Shown here in pieces: positions 52,578 to 61,411 of a stretch of DNA of 64,000 bases (position 1 is its first letter; each line of letters begins with the position of its first letter). The notes below the pieces were generated by a model, which worked only from the letters and a program-made list of their open reading frames with translations, did no database searches and was not told the origin of the DNA. This stretch comes from Candidatus Liberimonas magnetica (GTDB lineage Bacteria > Elusimicrobiota > Endomicrobiia > Endomicrobiales > JAFGIL01): positions 300,023 through 364,022 of the forward strand of contig JAJAPY010000002.1 in NCBI GenBank assembly GCA_020523885.1, read 5' to 3'. Both the position numbers and the translations under genes were made by a program.

Positions 52578-53873
52578 ATGTCTAAAACAGTTATTATAGG
52601 CGCAGGTATCTCAGGTCTTTCGTGCGCTTTTTTTCTCAAAAAACCGTATATAATAATTGAAAAAGAAGGCAGGCCGGGAGGCCTATGCAAATCCTTCAGT
52701 TTTGACGGTTTTACGTTCGATCATTCAGGCCATTTTTTTCATGTAAAGAACAAGGAAATAAAGTCGCTTATATTGCGGCTGATGAAAAATAATATCGCAA
52801 AAATAGAAAGGAATGCATTCATATTCTCAAATGAAAGGTTCATACCTTTCCCGTTCCAGGCCAACCTCTTTAACCTGCCAGCGCATATAAAAAATGAGTG
52901 CCTGCAGGGTTTTATAAATAAACCTGCGAAAGACAACGCTGACCGGATAGAAAGTTTTTATAAATGGTCTCTGGAAACTTTCGGTAAAGGCATCACAAAA
53001 TATTTCATGAAGCCTTATAACGAAAAACTCTGGACTGTCCCGGCGAAAGAGCTGACCTCCGAGTGGGTCGCGCCTTTTGTGCCCCAGCCTACGCTGCAAG
53101 AGGTAAAAAGCGGGGCCAAAAAAGCCCAGGCCAAGAGGTTCGGGTATAACTCCTATTTTTATTACCCGAGAAAAGGCGGGTGCCAGGCCTTTATAGATGC
53201 GCTGGTACCTCATGTAAAGAACCTCGAACTGGGGGTAAGTTCAAAAAAGATAGATACTTTAAAAAAGATCATATTTACGTCGGACGGGCGGAAAATACAT
53301 TATGACAACATAATATCCACCCAGCCGCTCAACCTGCTTTTAGGTCAGGTAGCAAGCCTCCCGCCAAAAATAAAAGGCCTGGCTAAAAAACTCAGATGGA
53401 ATTCCGTTACCTGTATAAATATAGGCATAAAAAAACATTTTTGTAACCAGAAAATCCTGAACAATAAACATTGGGTATATTATCCCGATAAAGACTATGT
53501 GTTTTACAGGGCCGGTGTTTATTCGAATATTATGCCGGGATCTACGCAGCGCGATTCCAGCTCGTTTTATATTGAGATAAGCCATAAACCCGGCGCGAAA
53601 ATAGATAAAAACCGCATCCTGTCGAAAACGATTAAAGGGCTCATTGATTCAAGGCTGATCAGGTCTACCAACGATATAGAAGTGGTAAACTGGCTCGATA
53701 TACCTTATGCCTACGTAATATACGACAGGAACAGGGCAGAAACCGTTGAAAATATCCACAAATACCTCACTGCCAGAAATATATTTTCTATAGGAAGATA
53801 CGGAGCCTGGAAGTACTCGTTCATGGAAGAGTCCATGCTCGATGCGATAAAAATAATTAAAGAAATCCGATGA
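52578..53873 (+). CDS. FAD-dependent amine-oxidase/UDP-galactopyranose-mutase-like protein
   Basis: 431 residues. 'TVIIGAGISGLSCAFFL' and 'IIIEKEGRPGGLCKSF' are the dinucleotide-binding fold and GG doublet of the protoporphyrinogen-oxidase / UDP-galactopyranose mutase superfamily. 'FTFDHSGHFFH', 'FMKPYNEKLWTVPAKELTSEWV' and a C-terminal 'FSIGRYGAWKYSFMEESMLDA' FAD-binding end follow. Such genes are frequent in exopolysaccharide loci, presumably isomerising or oxidising a sugar nucleotide, but the substrate is not known. The start at ATG 52578 follows AAAGGG; a GTG at 52488 falls in the repeat. Confidence 0.8.
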   Translation: MSKTVIIGAGISGLSCAFFLKKPYIIIEKEGRPGGLCKSFSFDGFTFDHSGHFFHVKNKEIKSLILRLMKNNIAKIERNAFIFSNERFIPFPFQANLFNLPAHIKNECLQGFINKPAKDNADRIESFYKWSLETFGKGITKYFMKPYNEKLWTVPAKELTSEWVAPFVPQPTLQEVKSGAKKAQAKRFGYNSYFYYPRKGGCQAFIDALVPHVKNLELGVSSKKIDTLKKIIFTSDGRKIHYDNIISTQPLNLLLGQVASLPPKIKGLAKKLRWNSVTCINIGIKKHFCNQKILNNKHWVYYPDKDYVFYRAGVYSNIMPGSTQRDSSSFYIEISHKPGAKIDKNRILSKTIKGLIDSRLIRSTNDIEVVNWLDIPYAYVIYDRNRAETVENIHKYLTARNIFSIGRYGAWKYSFMEESMLDAIKIIKEIR

Positions 53874-55033
53874 ATAAAATAAAGGTATGCCATATAATAA
53901 CAAAGCTGGAATTGGGCGGAGCCCAGCAGAATACCCTGTATACGCTTGAACGTCTCAATAAAGAGGAATTCGATACAATACTTATCTCGGGCACAGGAGG
54001 TATTTTAGATGACGAGGCTTTGGCTATTTCAAAGACGAAAGTATATTTTGTAAACTGCCTTGTACGAGAGATAGCTCCTATAAAAGATATCTGTGCGCTT
54101 ATAAATCTTTTTTCTATATTGAAAAAAGAAAAACCCGCTATAGTCCACACGCACTCGTCCAAAGCAGGTATCCTGGGCAGGCTAGCTGCTTTCATCGCAG
54201 GGGTTCCTGTCATAATACATACCTTTCATGGTTTTGGTTTCCATTCTTTTCAAAAATTTCCGGTAAGGATGCTCTATATCTTTTTAGAACGAGTGACTGC
54301 TAAAATAAGCGACAAGCTGATAGCGGTTTCAAAAGAAAATATTGAAAAAGGCCTTGGAAATAATATAGGTTTAAAAGAACAATATGCCCTTATAAGGAGC
54401 GGGATAAAAATAGATAAATATAAGGATAGTAAGGGAAATACCGAAGAAAAGAAAAAAGAATTGAATATACCGGATGGAGTGAAGGTTATAATCACAATAG
54501 GGCCTTTTAAGCCGCAGAAAAACCTTATGGATTTTGTTGACGTAGCAAATCAGGTTTACAACGCTTACGATAAATGTATTTTTCTTATAGTGGGTGACGG
54601 GGAAGAAAGGAAAAAGATAGAAAAAGCTATTAACAGCCTTAACCTGACAGATAAAATAAAGCTTCTTGGCTGGCGCAGGGATATACCGGAACTGCTTAAC
54701 ATTTCGAACCTGTTCGTTATGACTTCTCTTTGGGAAGGGCTGCCCAGGGCTTGCCTTGAAGCGATGTGCTGCGGCCTTCCTGTCGTAGCAAACTCAGTAG
54801 ACGGTTTAAGAGACATAGTAGCGAACGAAGAAAATGGTTTTTTGAGCGAGCCTGGCGCTACTTCAAGAATGGCTGAAAATATCGCAAGGCTCCTGAAGAA
54901 TCAGGAGTTAGCCGATAAAATGGGAAAACGGTCAAAGGAACTCATAGGCCAGGATTTTGATATAGACCACATGGTAAAACAGCAGGAAGAACTATATAAA
55001 AGCTTAACGATTTCAATAGGAAAAAACAATTAG
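53870..55033 (+). CDS. GT4 glycosyltransferase
   Basis: 387 residues. 'VCHIITKLELGGAQQNTLYTLERL' start, 'HTHSSKAGILGRLAAFIAGVPVIIHTFHGFGFH' acceptor loop, then 'VIITIGPFKPQKNLMDFVDVA', 'LIVGDGEERKKIE', 'TSLWEGLPRACLEAMCCGLPVVANSVDG' with the E-x7-E donor motif. The loop with HxFHGFGFH is typical of WecA-primed GT4 enzymes that act second in assembly. ATGA overlap (53870-53873) with the FAD gene. It closes the polysaccharide unit; no clear terminator follows. Confidence 0.9.
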   Translation: MNKIKVCHIITKLELGGAQQNTLYTLERLNKEEFDTILISGTGGILDDEALAISKTKVYFVNCLVREIAPIKDICALINLFSILKKEKPAIVHTHSSKAGILGRLAAFIAGVPVIIHTFHGFGFHSFQKFPVRMLYIFLERVTAKISDKLIAVSKENIEKGLGNNIGLKEQYALIRSGIKIDKYKDSKGNTEEKKKELNIPDGVKVIITIGPFKPQKNLMDFVDVANQVYNAYDKCIFLIVGDGEERKKIEKAINSLNLTDKIKLLGWRRDIPELLNISNLFVMTSLWEGLPRACLEAMCCGLPVVANSVDGLRDIVANEENGFLSEPGATSRMAENIARLLKNQELADKMGKRSKELIGQDFDIDHMVKQQEELYKSLTISIGKNN

Positions 55034-55095
55034 TTATTTGAAAAACACGGCTATATGTGATTTTTTTCACTTTATAAATATATTTAAAAACAGGG

Positions 55096-55124
55096 TTGAC
55101 AAATATTCAAAATTTGTGTAAAAT
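55096..55124 (+). promoter_or_regulatory. Promoter of the icd-ackA-fab housekeeping unit
   Basis: TTGACA (55096-55101), 17-base spacer, TAAAAT (55119-55124). AAAGGA (55149-55154) lies before the icd ATG at 55160. Confidence 0.85.
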
Positions 55125-55159
55125 CACTACTCATTTAAAATATACATAAAAGGATTTAT

Positions 55160-56215
55160 ATGGCAAAGTACAATATATCTTTAATTCAAGGTGACGGCAC
55201 AGGGCCTGAACTTGCTGAAGTTACCAAAAAAGTGGTAGATGCAACAGGTGTAGGGATAAACTGGGAAGTGGTAGAAGCCGGGGTAGATGCACAGCAAAAA
55301 TACGGTACCCCGCTTCCAAAAGATACCCTTGATTCCATACGCAAGAACAAAGTAGCGTTAAAAGCTCCGGCTACAACCCCTATAGGCACAGGGTTTCGTT
55401 CTGTAAATGTAGCTATAAGAAAGGAACTTGACCTGTACGCTTGTTTGAGGCCCTGTAAAACCTATACGGGTGTCAGTTCAAAATATGAAAATATAGATCT
55501 TGTAGTGGTAAGAGAAAATACAGAGGACCTCTATGCTGGAGTAGAATTCCTGCCGGATTCCAAGGAAGCCGTTGAAATAACAAAACTTGCCCCGGCTAAA
55601 ATATACCCTCATTCCGCCATTTCGATAAAACCTATTTCGAAGTTCGCTTCCCAGAGGATCGTTGAGTATGCCTTTGACTATGCCCTGAAAAATAAAAGAA
55701 AAAAAGTTACGGCTGTGGCAAAAGCCAATATCATGAAATATACCGACGGGCTTTTCTTCGATACTGCAAGAGAAGTGGCAAAAAAATATGAGGGCAGGAT
55801 CGAGTACGAAGAAAGGCTTATAGATAATATGTGTATGCAGCTGGTCCAGAAACCTCAACTGTATGATGTTATGGTTTTACCCAACCTTTACGGTGATATT
55901 CTGTCAGACCTGTGTGCAGGGCTTGTCGGCGGCCTTGGCGTAGCACCGGGAGCTAATATAGGGAAGGATTGTGCGGTTTTTGAGGCTGTACACGGTTCAG
56001 CTCCGAAATATAAAGGCCTAAATAAAGTTAACCCGACAGCTCTAATTCTTTCTGCAAAACTCATGCTTGAATACCTGGGCGAAAAAGAAGCATCTGAAAG
56101 ACTGGAAAGAGCCGTATCAGAAGTCATCAAAGAAAAGAAAACAGTGACTTATGACCTGGGCGGTACGGCAAAAACAACGGAAATGGCAGAAGAGATAATT
56201 AAAAAACTTAAATGA
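55160..56215 (+). CDS. icd: Isocitrate/isopropylmalate-family dehydrogenase, probably NAD-isocitrate dehydrogenase
   Basis: 351 residues. '[11 protein letters not shown]', '[31 protein letters not shown]' (substrate Ser/Asn/Arg loop of isocitrate dehydrogenase), '[14 protein letters not shown]', '[29 protein letters not shown]' and '[17 protein letters not shown]'. The short form and lack of the NADP-binding Lys/Tyr pattern suggest NAD. Oxidative decarboxylation of isocitrate to 2-oxoglutarate. The SVNVxIR loop argues against isopropylmalate dehydrogenase; homoisocitrate dehydrogenase remains possible. First gene of the unit with ackA and the fatty acid genes. Confidence 0.85.
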   Translation: MAKYNISLIQGDGTGPELAEVTKKVVDATGVGINWEVVEAGVDAQQKYGTPLPKDTLDSIRKNKVALKAPATTPIGTGFRSVNVAIRKELDLYACLRPCKTYTGVSSKYENIDLVVVRENTEDLYAGVEFLPDSKEAVEITKLAPAKIYPHSAISIKPISKFASQRIVEYAFDYALKNKRKKVTAVAKANIMKYTDGLFFDTAREVAKKYEGRIEYEERLIDNMCMQLVQKPQLYDVMVLPNLYGDILSDLCAGLVGGLGVAPGANIGKDCAVFEAVHGSAPKYKGLNKVNPTALILSAKLMLEYLGEKEASERLERAVSEVIKEKKTVTYDLGGTAKTTEMAEEIIKKLK

Positions 56216-56276
56216 AAATTGTAAAATTAGCAATTAGCATTTTAAAAGGCTAATTTTGCACTGTTAATTTTGCAAT
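56214..56276 (+). repeat. Heptamer hairpin, TAGCAAT / GCTAATT type
   Basis: Starts on the icd stop codon. Units GTAAAAT, TAGCAAT, TAGCATT, then GCTAATT, TTGCACT, GTTAATT, TTGCAAT; the two halves pair. Same family as 31886-31976 and 62501-62597. Confidence 0.8.
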
Positions 56277-56290
56277 TAAGGTGTAAAAAA

Positions 56291-57493
56291 ATGAAAGCAT
56301 TGGTTCTAAATTGCGGGTCATCATCTGTAAAATATACTTTTTATGATATGGAAGACGAGAAGAGGCTTTCCACAGGTCTTGTGGAATGCATAGGGCTTCC
56401 TGAAGCATATTTTAAATATCAAAGTTCTGGAGAACCAGAAGTTAAAGAGCCCTGCAAAGCTGTTGACCATGTTTCAGCAGTAGACCTGATATTAAAAAAC
56501 CTTATTGAATCAAAGCAGAAAGTTATAAACGACATACACGAAATAACCGTCATAGGTCACAGGGTAGTCCACGGCGGCGAAAAATTCTCTGATTCTGTCA
56601 TGATCAACGATGAAGTCATGAACGATATAAAAGAATGTTTTGTTATGGCGCCGCTGCATAACCCTCACAATTATGAAGGGATAGATGCCTGCCAGAAACT
56701 TTTGCCGGGCATACCTCAGGTCGCTGTCTTTGACACGGCTTTTCATCAATCTATACCGAATTATGCATATTTTTATGCCTTACCGTATTCTTTATATAAG
56801 AAATATAATATAAGAAAATACGGTTTCCACGGCACATCTCATATGTATGTGGCTAAAAGGGCGGCCGAAATATTGAACCTGCCTTTCGATAAGACAAAAA
56901 TAATCACTTGCCACCTTGGAAACGGATGCAGTATTACTGCAATAAACAACGGCCAGTCTTTAGATACTTCCATGGGTTTTACACCCCTGGAAGGATTGGT
57001 CATGGGTACGCGCTGCGGTGATATTGACCCGGCCATAATAATACACCTTTTGACCCATGAGAACATAACCGCAGAAGACCTCTACATTTTATTAAATAAG
57101 AAAAGCGGACTTTTGGGTATATCAGGGCTTACCAATGATATGCGCACGATACTGAAATCAGCAGCTGTCGGCAATGAAAGGGCAAAGCTTGCTATTGATG
57201 TTTTTTGTTACAGGATAAAAAAATATATAGCGTCTTATATAGGTGTTTTAAACGGCCTTGACGTTCTTATATTTACCGCGGGTATAGGCGAGAACTCGCC
57301 CACTATAAGAGAAAAATCATGCCAGGACCTGGATTACCTGGGAATAAGCCTTGACAATAACTCTAATAATAACGTCATTTCAGAACCGGGTTTAATATCA
57401 AAACAAGGTGCAAAGGTGAAAGTAATGGTTATCCCAACCAACGAAGAATTGAAGATTGCAAGAGAGTCAATAAAAGTCTTGACAAACAAATAA
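56291..57493 (+). CDS. ackA: Acetate kinase
   Basis: 400 residues, normal length. 'ALVLNCGSSSVKYTFYD' (Asn7), 'TVIGHRVVHGGEKF' (catalytic Arg in HRVVHGG), 'VFDTAFHQSIPNYAYFYALPY', 'RKYGFHGTSHMYVAKRA', 'CHLGNGCSITAINNGQSLDTSMGFTPLEGLVMGTRCGDIDP' and 'FTAGIGENS' are the full set of acetokinase motifs. It converts acetyl phosphate and ADP to acetate and ATP, pointing to fermentation. No phosphotransacetylase gene is in view. ATG 56291 lies just after the heptamer hairpin; an upstream TTG at 56270 is inside it. Confidence 0.96.
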   Translation: MKALVLNCGSSSVKYTFYDMEDEKRLSTGLVECIGLPEAYFKYQSSGEPEVKEPCKAVDHVSAVDLILKNLIESKQKVINDIHEITVIGHRVVHGGEKFSDSVMINDEVMNDIKECFVMAPLHNPHNYEGIDACQKLLPGIPQVAVFDTAFHQSIPNYAYFYALPYSLYKKYNIRKYGFHGTSHMYVAKRAAEILNLPFDKTKIITCHLGNGCSITAINNGQSLDTSMGFTPLEGLVMGTRCGDIDPAIIIHLLTHENITAEDLYILLNKKSGLLGISGLTNDMRTILKSAAVGNERAKLAIDVFCYRIKKYIASYIGVLNGLDVLIFTAGIGENSPTIREKSCQDLDYLGISLDNNSNNNVISEPGLISKQGAKVKVMVIPTNEELKIARESIKVLTNK

Positions 57494-57505
57494 GTAAAAA
57501 ATATA

Positions 57506-57961
57506 ATGGAGCATCTAAAAGTTAAAACTTCTCATTTACAAGAACTGAGTGAAATAAGCGATCAGATAGATCCTTATTCATGCAAAGACCTTTTTGACAG
57601 CGTAAAATCACAAAAACTTAAGCTTGTGTTTTCAATAAAGAAGTTTGAAAAAGAGCTTTTACTAAAAGGTAATATTATCGGTTATTTCGGGCTGGAATGC
57701 TCAAGGTGCCTTGAAGTAAGCGATTGGCCCGTTAACGTGAATTTTATGCAGGCATACTCCAGTTCCGTAGAAGAAATAAATGTGGGGGAAGAAGCAAGGC
57801 AGGTGCTGCTTTTAAATATCCCTCAAAAACCGTTATGCAAAAATGATTGTGACGGGCTTTGCCCGAAATGCGGGAAGAATTTAAATAGCGGAAAGTGCAG
57901 TTGCAAAATTGAAACTAACGACCTTAGATGGGAAAAACTGAAAGATATCTTAAAGAAATAG
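57506..57961 (+). CDS. yceD: DUF177/YceD-family protein
   Basis: 151 residues. 'GLECSRCLEVSDWPVNVNF' is the DUF177 core, and the C-terminal 'LCKNDCDGLCPKCGKNLNSGKCSC' adds a Cys-rich, probably zinc-binding end seen in many bacterial homologues. It almost always precedes rpmF; YceD affects 23S rRNA level or ribosome assembly in some bacteria. Here rpmF follows after a 106-base heptamer hairpin region, and the stop codon TAG forms part of the first heptamer. Confidence 0.9.
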   Translation: MEHLKVKTSHLQELSEISDQIDPYSCKDLFDSVKSQKLKLVFSIKKFEKELLLKGNIIGYFGLECSRCLEVSDWPVNVNFMQAYSSSVEEINVGEEARQVLLLNIPQKPLCKNDCDGLCPKCGKNLNSGKCSCKIETNDLRWEKLKDILKK

Positions 57962-58052
57962 ACATGAGACAACAGACCACAGACTACAGACCAAAAACAA
58001 ATCTTTTGTTTTTTACGTTGGTCTGTAGTCTGTTGTCTGAAGTCTGTAGTCT
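57960..58052 (+). repeat. Heptamer hairpin, AGACNNN / NNNGTCT type
   Basis: Five left units of AGACNNN (57960-57994) and five right units of NNNGTCT (58018-58052) in perfect 7-base phase. The loop-side pairs are exact (AGACCAA with TTGGTCT, AGACTAC with GTAGTCT); mismatches rise outward. The ribosome binding site of rpmF follows at 58059. Confidence 0.95.
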
Positions 58053-58067
58053 GACTTCGGAGGAATA

Positions 58068-58292
58068 ATGCCAAATCCCAAAAAGAAACATTCACAGAGC
58101 AGAAGAGACTCCAGGCGGGCAGAGAACTGGAAAATAACAGCAAAGAGCCTGTCAAAGTGCTCTCATTGCGGGGCTGCGACCATGCCTCACCGCGTTTGCC
58201 CTTCATGCGGATTTTATGACGGTGAATTGATAATGCCAAAGAAAGAAAAAGCCAAACAAACAGAACAAAAACCTGAAGAGGGCAAATCATAA
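58068..58292 (+). CDS. rpmF: 50S ribosomal protein L32
   Basis: 74 residues. 'MPNPKKKHSQSRRDSRRAENW' is the standard basic start, and 'KCSHCGAATMPHRVCPSCGFYDG' holds the two CxxC zinc pairs. A charged C-terminal extension (~15 residues, Lys/Glu/Gln-rich) is longer than usual. GGAGG (58059-58063) precedes the ATG. The stop overlaps the plsX start by one base (TAATG). Confidence 0.97.
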   Translation: MPNPKKKHSQSRRDSRRAENWKITAKSLSKCSHCGAATMPHRVCPSCGFYDGELIMPKKEKAKQTEQKPEEGKS

Positions 58293-59293
58293 TGCGTTTA
58301 GCTCTGGATGCAATGGGCGGTGACAATGCCCCACTTGTAACAACCGAAGGTGCTGTAATGGCCGCCAAAGAACTAAAACACGACATCATCCTTGTAGGAA
58401 ACGAGTCTGTTTTGAATCTTGAACTGGCTAAATACAGAACAAAGAACCTTCCCATATCTGTCTATAACACAACTGAAACCATAGGGATGGATGAACTTCC
58501 GGCTCAAGCCGTTAGGCAAAAAAAGGATTCATCTATGGTCGTTGCGTCCCGGCTTGTCTCTGAAGGCAAGGCGGATGCCTTTGTTTCAGCCGGAAATTCT
58601 GGTGCGGCTATGGCCGCAGCCTTACTGAGTTTAAAAAGAATAACCGGCGTTTCAAGGCCAGCCATAGCTACAGCTATCCCTACACTCAAAGGCATAAGCT
58701 TACTTTTAGATGTAGGGGCAAATGTAGATTGTAAACCCAAACATCTTTTGCAGTTCGCTCTGATGGGCAAGATATTTTTGCAGGAAGTTTTTAACATTGC
58801 TAACCCAAAGGTCGGTGTTTTAAGCATTGGTGAAGAAGATTCCAAGGGGAACGAACTGTCCCTTGCGACTTTTGACCTTATAAAAAAAACAGACCTTAAT
58901 TTTATTGGTAATATAGAAGGTTCGGACATACCGAAAGGGAAAGCAGATGTTGTGGTTTGTGACGGTTTTGTAGGCAACGTTGTACTAAAGTTCGGCGAAG
59001 GTGTCGCTGAAATGATGTTAAAGCTCGTAAAAGAAGAATTTAAGGCGCACCCTATAGCCTGGGCATCGCTCCCTTTCCTGTGGGCTGCTTTAAAAGACCT
59101 TAGAAAGAAAGTCGATTATACGGAATACGGAGGCGCTCCTCTTTTAGGTGTAGACGGGGTATGCGTAATATCTCACGGAAGTTCAAATGCTAAAGCCATA
59201 AAGAACGCTTTAAGGGCAGCAGCGCGGTCCGTTGAAAAGAAGATAAACAGTACTATTTCTACGGAAATAGCAAAATACGGGCTTGAACAATAA
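58292..59293 (+). CDS. plsX: Phosphate acyltransferase PlsX
   Basis: 333 residues, typical length. 'RLALDAMGGDNAPLVTTEGAVMAA' start, 'AFVSAGNSGAAMAAALL', 'LLLDVGANVDCKP', 'VGLSIGEED'-like 'VGVLSIGEEDSKGNEL', 'GNIEGSDIPKGKADVVVCDGFVGNVVLK' and 'GVCVISHGSSNAKAI'. It converts acyl-ACP and phosphate to acyl phosphate for phospholipid synthesis. Position between rpmF and fabH is the classical one. Confidence 0.97.
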   Translation: MRLALDAMGGDNAPLVTTEGAVMAAKELKHDIILVGNESVLNLELAKYRTKNLPISVYNTTETIGMDELPAQAVRQKKDSSMVVASRLVSEGKADAFVSAGNSGAAMAAALLSLKRITGVSRPAIATAIPTLKGISLLLDVGANVDCKPKHLLQFALMGKIFLQEVFNIANPKVGVLSIGEEDSKGNELSLATFDLIKKTDLNFIGNIEGSDIPKGKADVVVCDGFVGNVVLKFGEGVAEMMLKLVKEEFKAHPIAWASLPFLWAALKDLRKKVDYTEYGGAPLLGVDGVCVISHGSSNAKAIKNALRAAARSVEKKINSTISTEIAKYGLEQ

Positions 59294-59296
59294 ACT

Positions 59297-60286
59297 ATGA
59301 ATAAATACAATGCAAAAATCCTTAGCACAGGTTCTTATGTGCCGCTCAAAATATTGACAAATTCTGACATTGAAAAAATGGTCCAGACATCCGATGAGTG
59401 GATAACGACTCGTACTGGTATAAAAGAAAGACATATAGCGGATGAGAATACGGCAACCAGCGACCTTGCTTTTGAAGCAGCGAAGATAGCCCTAAATGAG
59501 GCAAAATTGGAGCCGGCGGACCTGGATGTTATAATAGTCGCAACTATCACGCCAGATATGCATTTCCCATCTTCTGCATGTTTTGTACAAAAACTATTAA
59601 AAGCAAAAAATGCGGTTTGTTTTGATATTTCCGCTGCCTGCAGCGGTTTCATCTACGGGTTGAATGTAGCTAAAGCATTCATAGAATCAGGAACATATAA
59701 GAACATACTTTTAATAGGTTCTGAAACTTTGTCTAAGGTAACTGACTGGCAGGACAGGAACACATGCATATTGTTCGGTGACGGCGCAGGGGCTATGGTG
59801 CTCACACGGTCAGACAGCGAAAAAAACGGGATTCTGTCTGTATATCTCGGGTCAGACGGCGGGTATGACTATTTGTTGAATTTACCCGGAGGCGGTTCAA
59901 GAAACCCCATTTCTGAAAAAATTATCCGGGAAAGGCTGCATTATATAAAAATGGAAGGGAAAGAGGTCTTTAAAGTGGCAGTAACAAAGATGGCGGAATC
60001 TGCGGAAAAAGCTCTGGAGATGGCAGGAAAGACCCGCAATGACCTGGCGCTTGTGATACCTCACCAGGCGAACAGGCGGATAATAGAGGCTATAGCAAAA
60101 AGGCTTGATTTTCCTTTAGATAAAGTGTTTATCAATCTGCAAAAATATGGGAATGTCTCAGCTGCTACTACCATAATAGGCCTTGATGAGGCAAGAAAAT
60201 CAGGGAAGGTAAAAACAGGCGATCTAATTGAGATGGTTGCTTTTGGAGGCGGTTTTACCTGGGGAGCGGCTGTACTCCAGTTATAA
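59297..60286 (+). CDS. fabH: 3-oxoacyl-ACP synthase III (KAS III)
   Basis: 329 residues. Catalytic triad visible: Cys115 in 'DISAACSGFIYGL', His256 in 'PHQANRR', Asn286 in 'YGNVSAA'. 'TRTGIKERHIA' and 'FGGGFTWGAAVL' complete the family pattern. It starts fatty acid chains by condensing acetyl-CoA (or a branched acyl-CoA) with malonyl-ACP. Begins three bases after plsX. Confidence 0.97.
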   Translation: MNKYNAKILSTGSYVPLKILTNSDIEKMVQTSDEWITTRTGIKERHIADENTATSDLAFEAAKIALNEAKLEPADLDVIIVATITPDMHFPSSACFVQKLLKAKNAVCFDISAACSGFIYGLNVAKAFIESGTYKNILLIGSETLSKVTDWQDRNTCILFGDGAGAMVLTRSDSEKNGILSVYLGSDGGYDYLLNLPGGGSRNPISEKIIRERLHYIKMEGKEVFKVAVTKMAESAEKALEMAGKTRNDLALVIPHQANRRIIEAIAKRLDFPLDKVFINLQKYGNVSAATTIIGLDEARKSGKVKTGDLIEMVAFGGGFTWGAAVLQL

Positions 60287-60288
60287 AT

Positions 60289-60351
60289 CGTAACCCGCTA
60301 TCCGTGACCCGCAACCCGAAAAAGCTTTTACGGGTTCCTGGTTACGGGTAA
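60289..60351 (+). repeat. Heptamer hairpin, CGNAACC / GGTTACG type
   Basis: Left units CGTAACC, CGCTATC, CGTGACC, CGCAACC, CGAAAAA; right units CGGGTTC, CTGGTTA, CGGGTAA, one continuous 7-base phase between fabH and fabD. Confidence 0.9.
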
Positions 60352-60366
60352 CAAGAAAAAATACAA

Positions 60367-61305
60367 ATGAAAATAGGCTTATTATTTCCCGGGCAGGGTT
60401 CTCAATATGCAGGAATGGGAAAAGAAATGTATGAGAATTTTCCCGAAGCAAAAGCTGTATTCGATCAGGCTAACGAGCATCTCGGTTTTGACCTTAAGAA
60501 AATAATTTTTGAAGGCCCGGAAGAAGTGCTCCGGCAGACACAATACACGCAGCTTGCGATCTTTGTTACCAGCCTTGCTCTTTTTAGGGTGTTTATACTA
60601 AAATCCGAAATCCTAAATCTGAATTATGTAGCCGCAGGCCATTCTTTAGGTGAATATTCGGCATTTGCCGCAGCTGAAGTTTTTACTTTAACAGAAGGTT
60701 TAGATCTTGTAAAAGCAAGAGGCCAGTTCATAGCTAAAGCTTCTGAACAAAACCCGGGTACTATGGTTGCGGTTATAGGCCTTGAAAAGGGCCTGCTTGA
60801 ACAGATATGTATAAGCTCAAAGAACGGGTCAGTATGCGAAATGGTCAACTTTAACTCTCCCGGGCAGATAGTAATTTCCGGGAATATGGAAGCTGTAAAC
60901 AAAGTAGTCGATGTGGCAAAAGCCAAAGGTGCGATGAAAACAGTTATGCTGAACGTATCAGGGCCTTTTCATTCAAGTTTGATGGCCGAAGCATCTTTGA
61001 TGATGGAAAACGAACTTAAAAAATATAGTTTTTCAGATCCAAAATTCCCTGTAATTTCAAATTGCGATGCTAAAACAGCTACTAATAAGGATGTTATTAA
61101 AGAAAAACTTGTAAAACAAATAAATAACCCTGTCTATTGGGAAGATTCTATCGGCAATATGATAAAAAACGGAGTCGGCACATTTATTGAAATAGGCCCG
61201 GGAAGGGTTTTAAGCGGGTTACTTAAAAGGATAGACAAGACCAAGAGATCCTTTAATATAGAAGACCAAGCTAGTTTAGAAAAAACGATAAAAGGATTGG
61301 CATAA
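60367..61305 (+). CDS. fabD: Malonyl-CoA:ACP transacylase
   Basis: 312 residues. 'LLFPGQGSQYAGMGKEMYE', 'AAGHSLGEYSAF' with the nucleophile Ser93, 'MVAVIGLEKGLLEQIC', 'NFNSPGQIVISG' and 'SGPFHSSLM' (catalytic His) are standard. It loads malonyl groups onto ACP. The gap to fabH is filled by a heptamer hairpin, and another follows it before fabG. Confidence 0.97.
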   Translation: MKIGLLFPGQGSQYAGMGKEMYENFPEAKAVFDQANEHLGFDLKKIIFEGPEEVLRQTQYTQLAIFVTSLALFRVFILKSEILNLNYVAAGHSLGEYSAFAAAEVFTLTEGLDLVKARGQFIAKASEQNPGTMVAVIGLEKGLLEQICISSKNGSVCEMVNFNSPGQIVISGNMEAVNKVVDVAKAKGAMKTVMLNVSGPFHSSLMAEASLMMENELKKYSFSDPKFPVISNCDAKTATNKDVIKEKLVKQINNPVYWEDSIGNMIKNGVGTFIEIGPGRVLSGLLKRIDKTKRSFNIEDQASLEKTIKGLA

Positions 61306-61310
61306 TTTAT

Positions 61311-61396
61311 AGCGTTCAGCACAGAGCGTATAGCGGATAGTAAAAAACTAAAGACTTTAAAGTTTCCTATACGCTAAACGCTATCCGCTCTACGCT
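61311..61396 (+). repeat. Heptamer hairpin, AGCGNNT type, copy B
   Basis: Left AGCGTTC, AGCACAG, AGCGTAT, AGCGGAT, AGTAAAA; loop with AAAGACTTTAAAGT; right ATACGCT, AAACGCT, ATCCGCT, CTACGCT. Loop and heptamers match copies A and C. Confidence 0.95.
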
Positions 61397-61411
61397 AAAA
61401 AGGCAGGTAAA

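Noticed and set aside
55034-55095. Terminator after the last polysaccharide gene
   Set aside because: Only a 4-bp stem around a T run is found; not enough to call.
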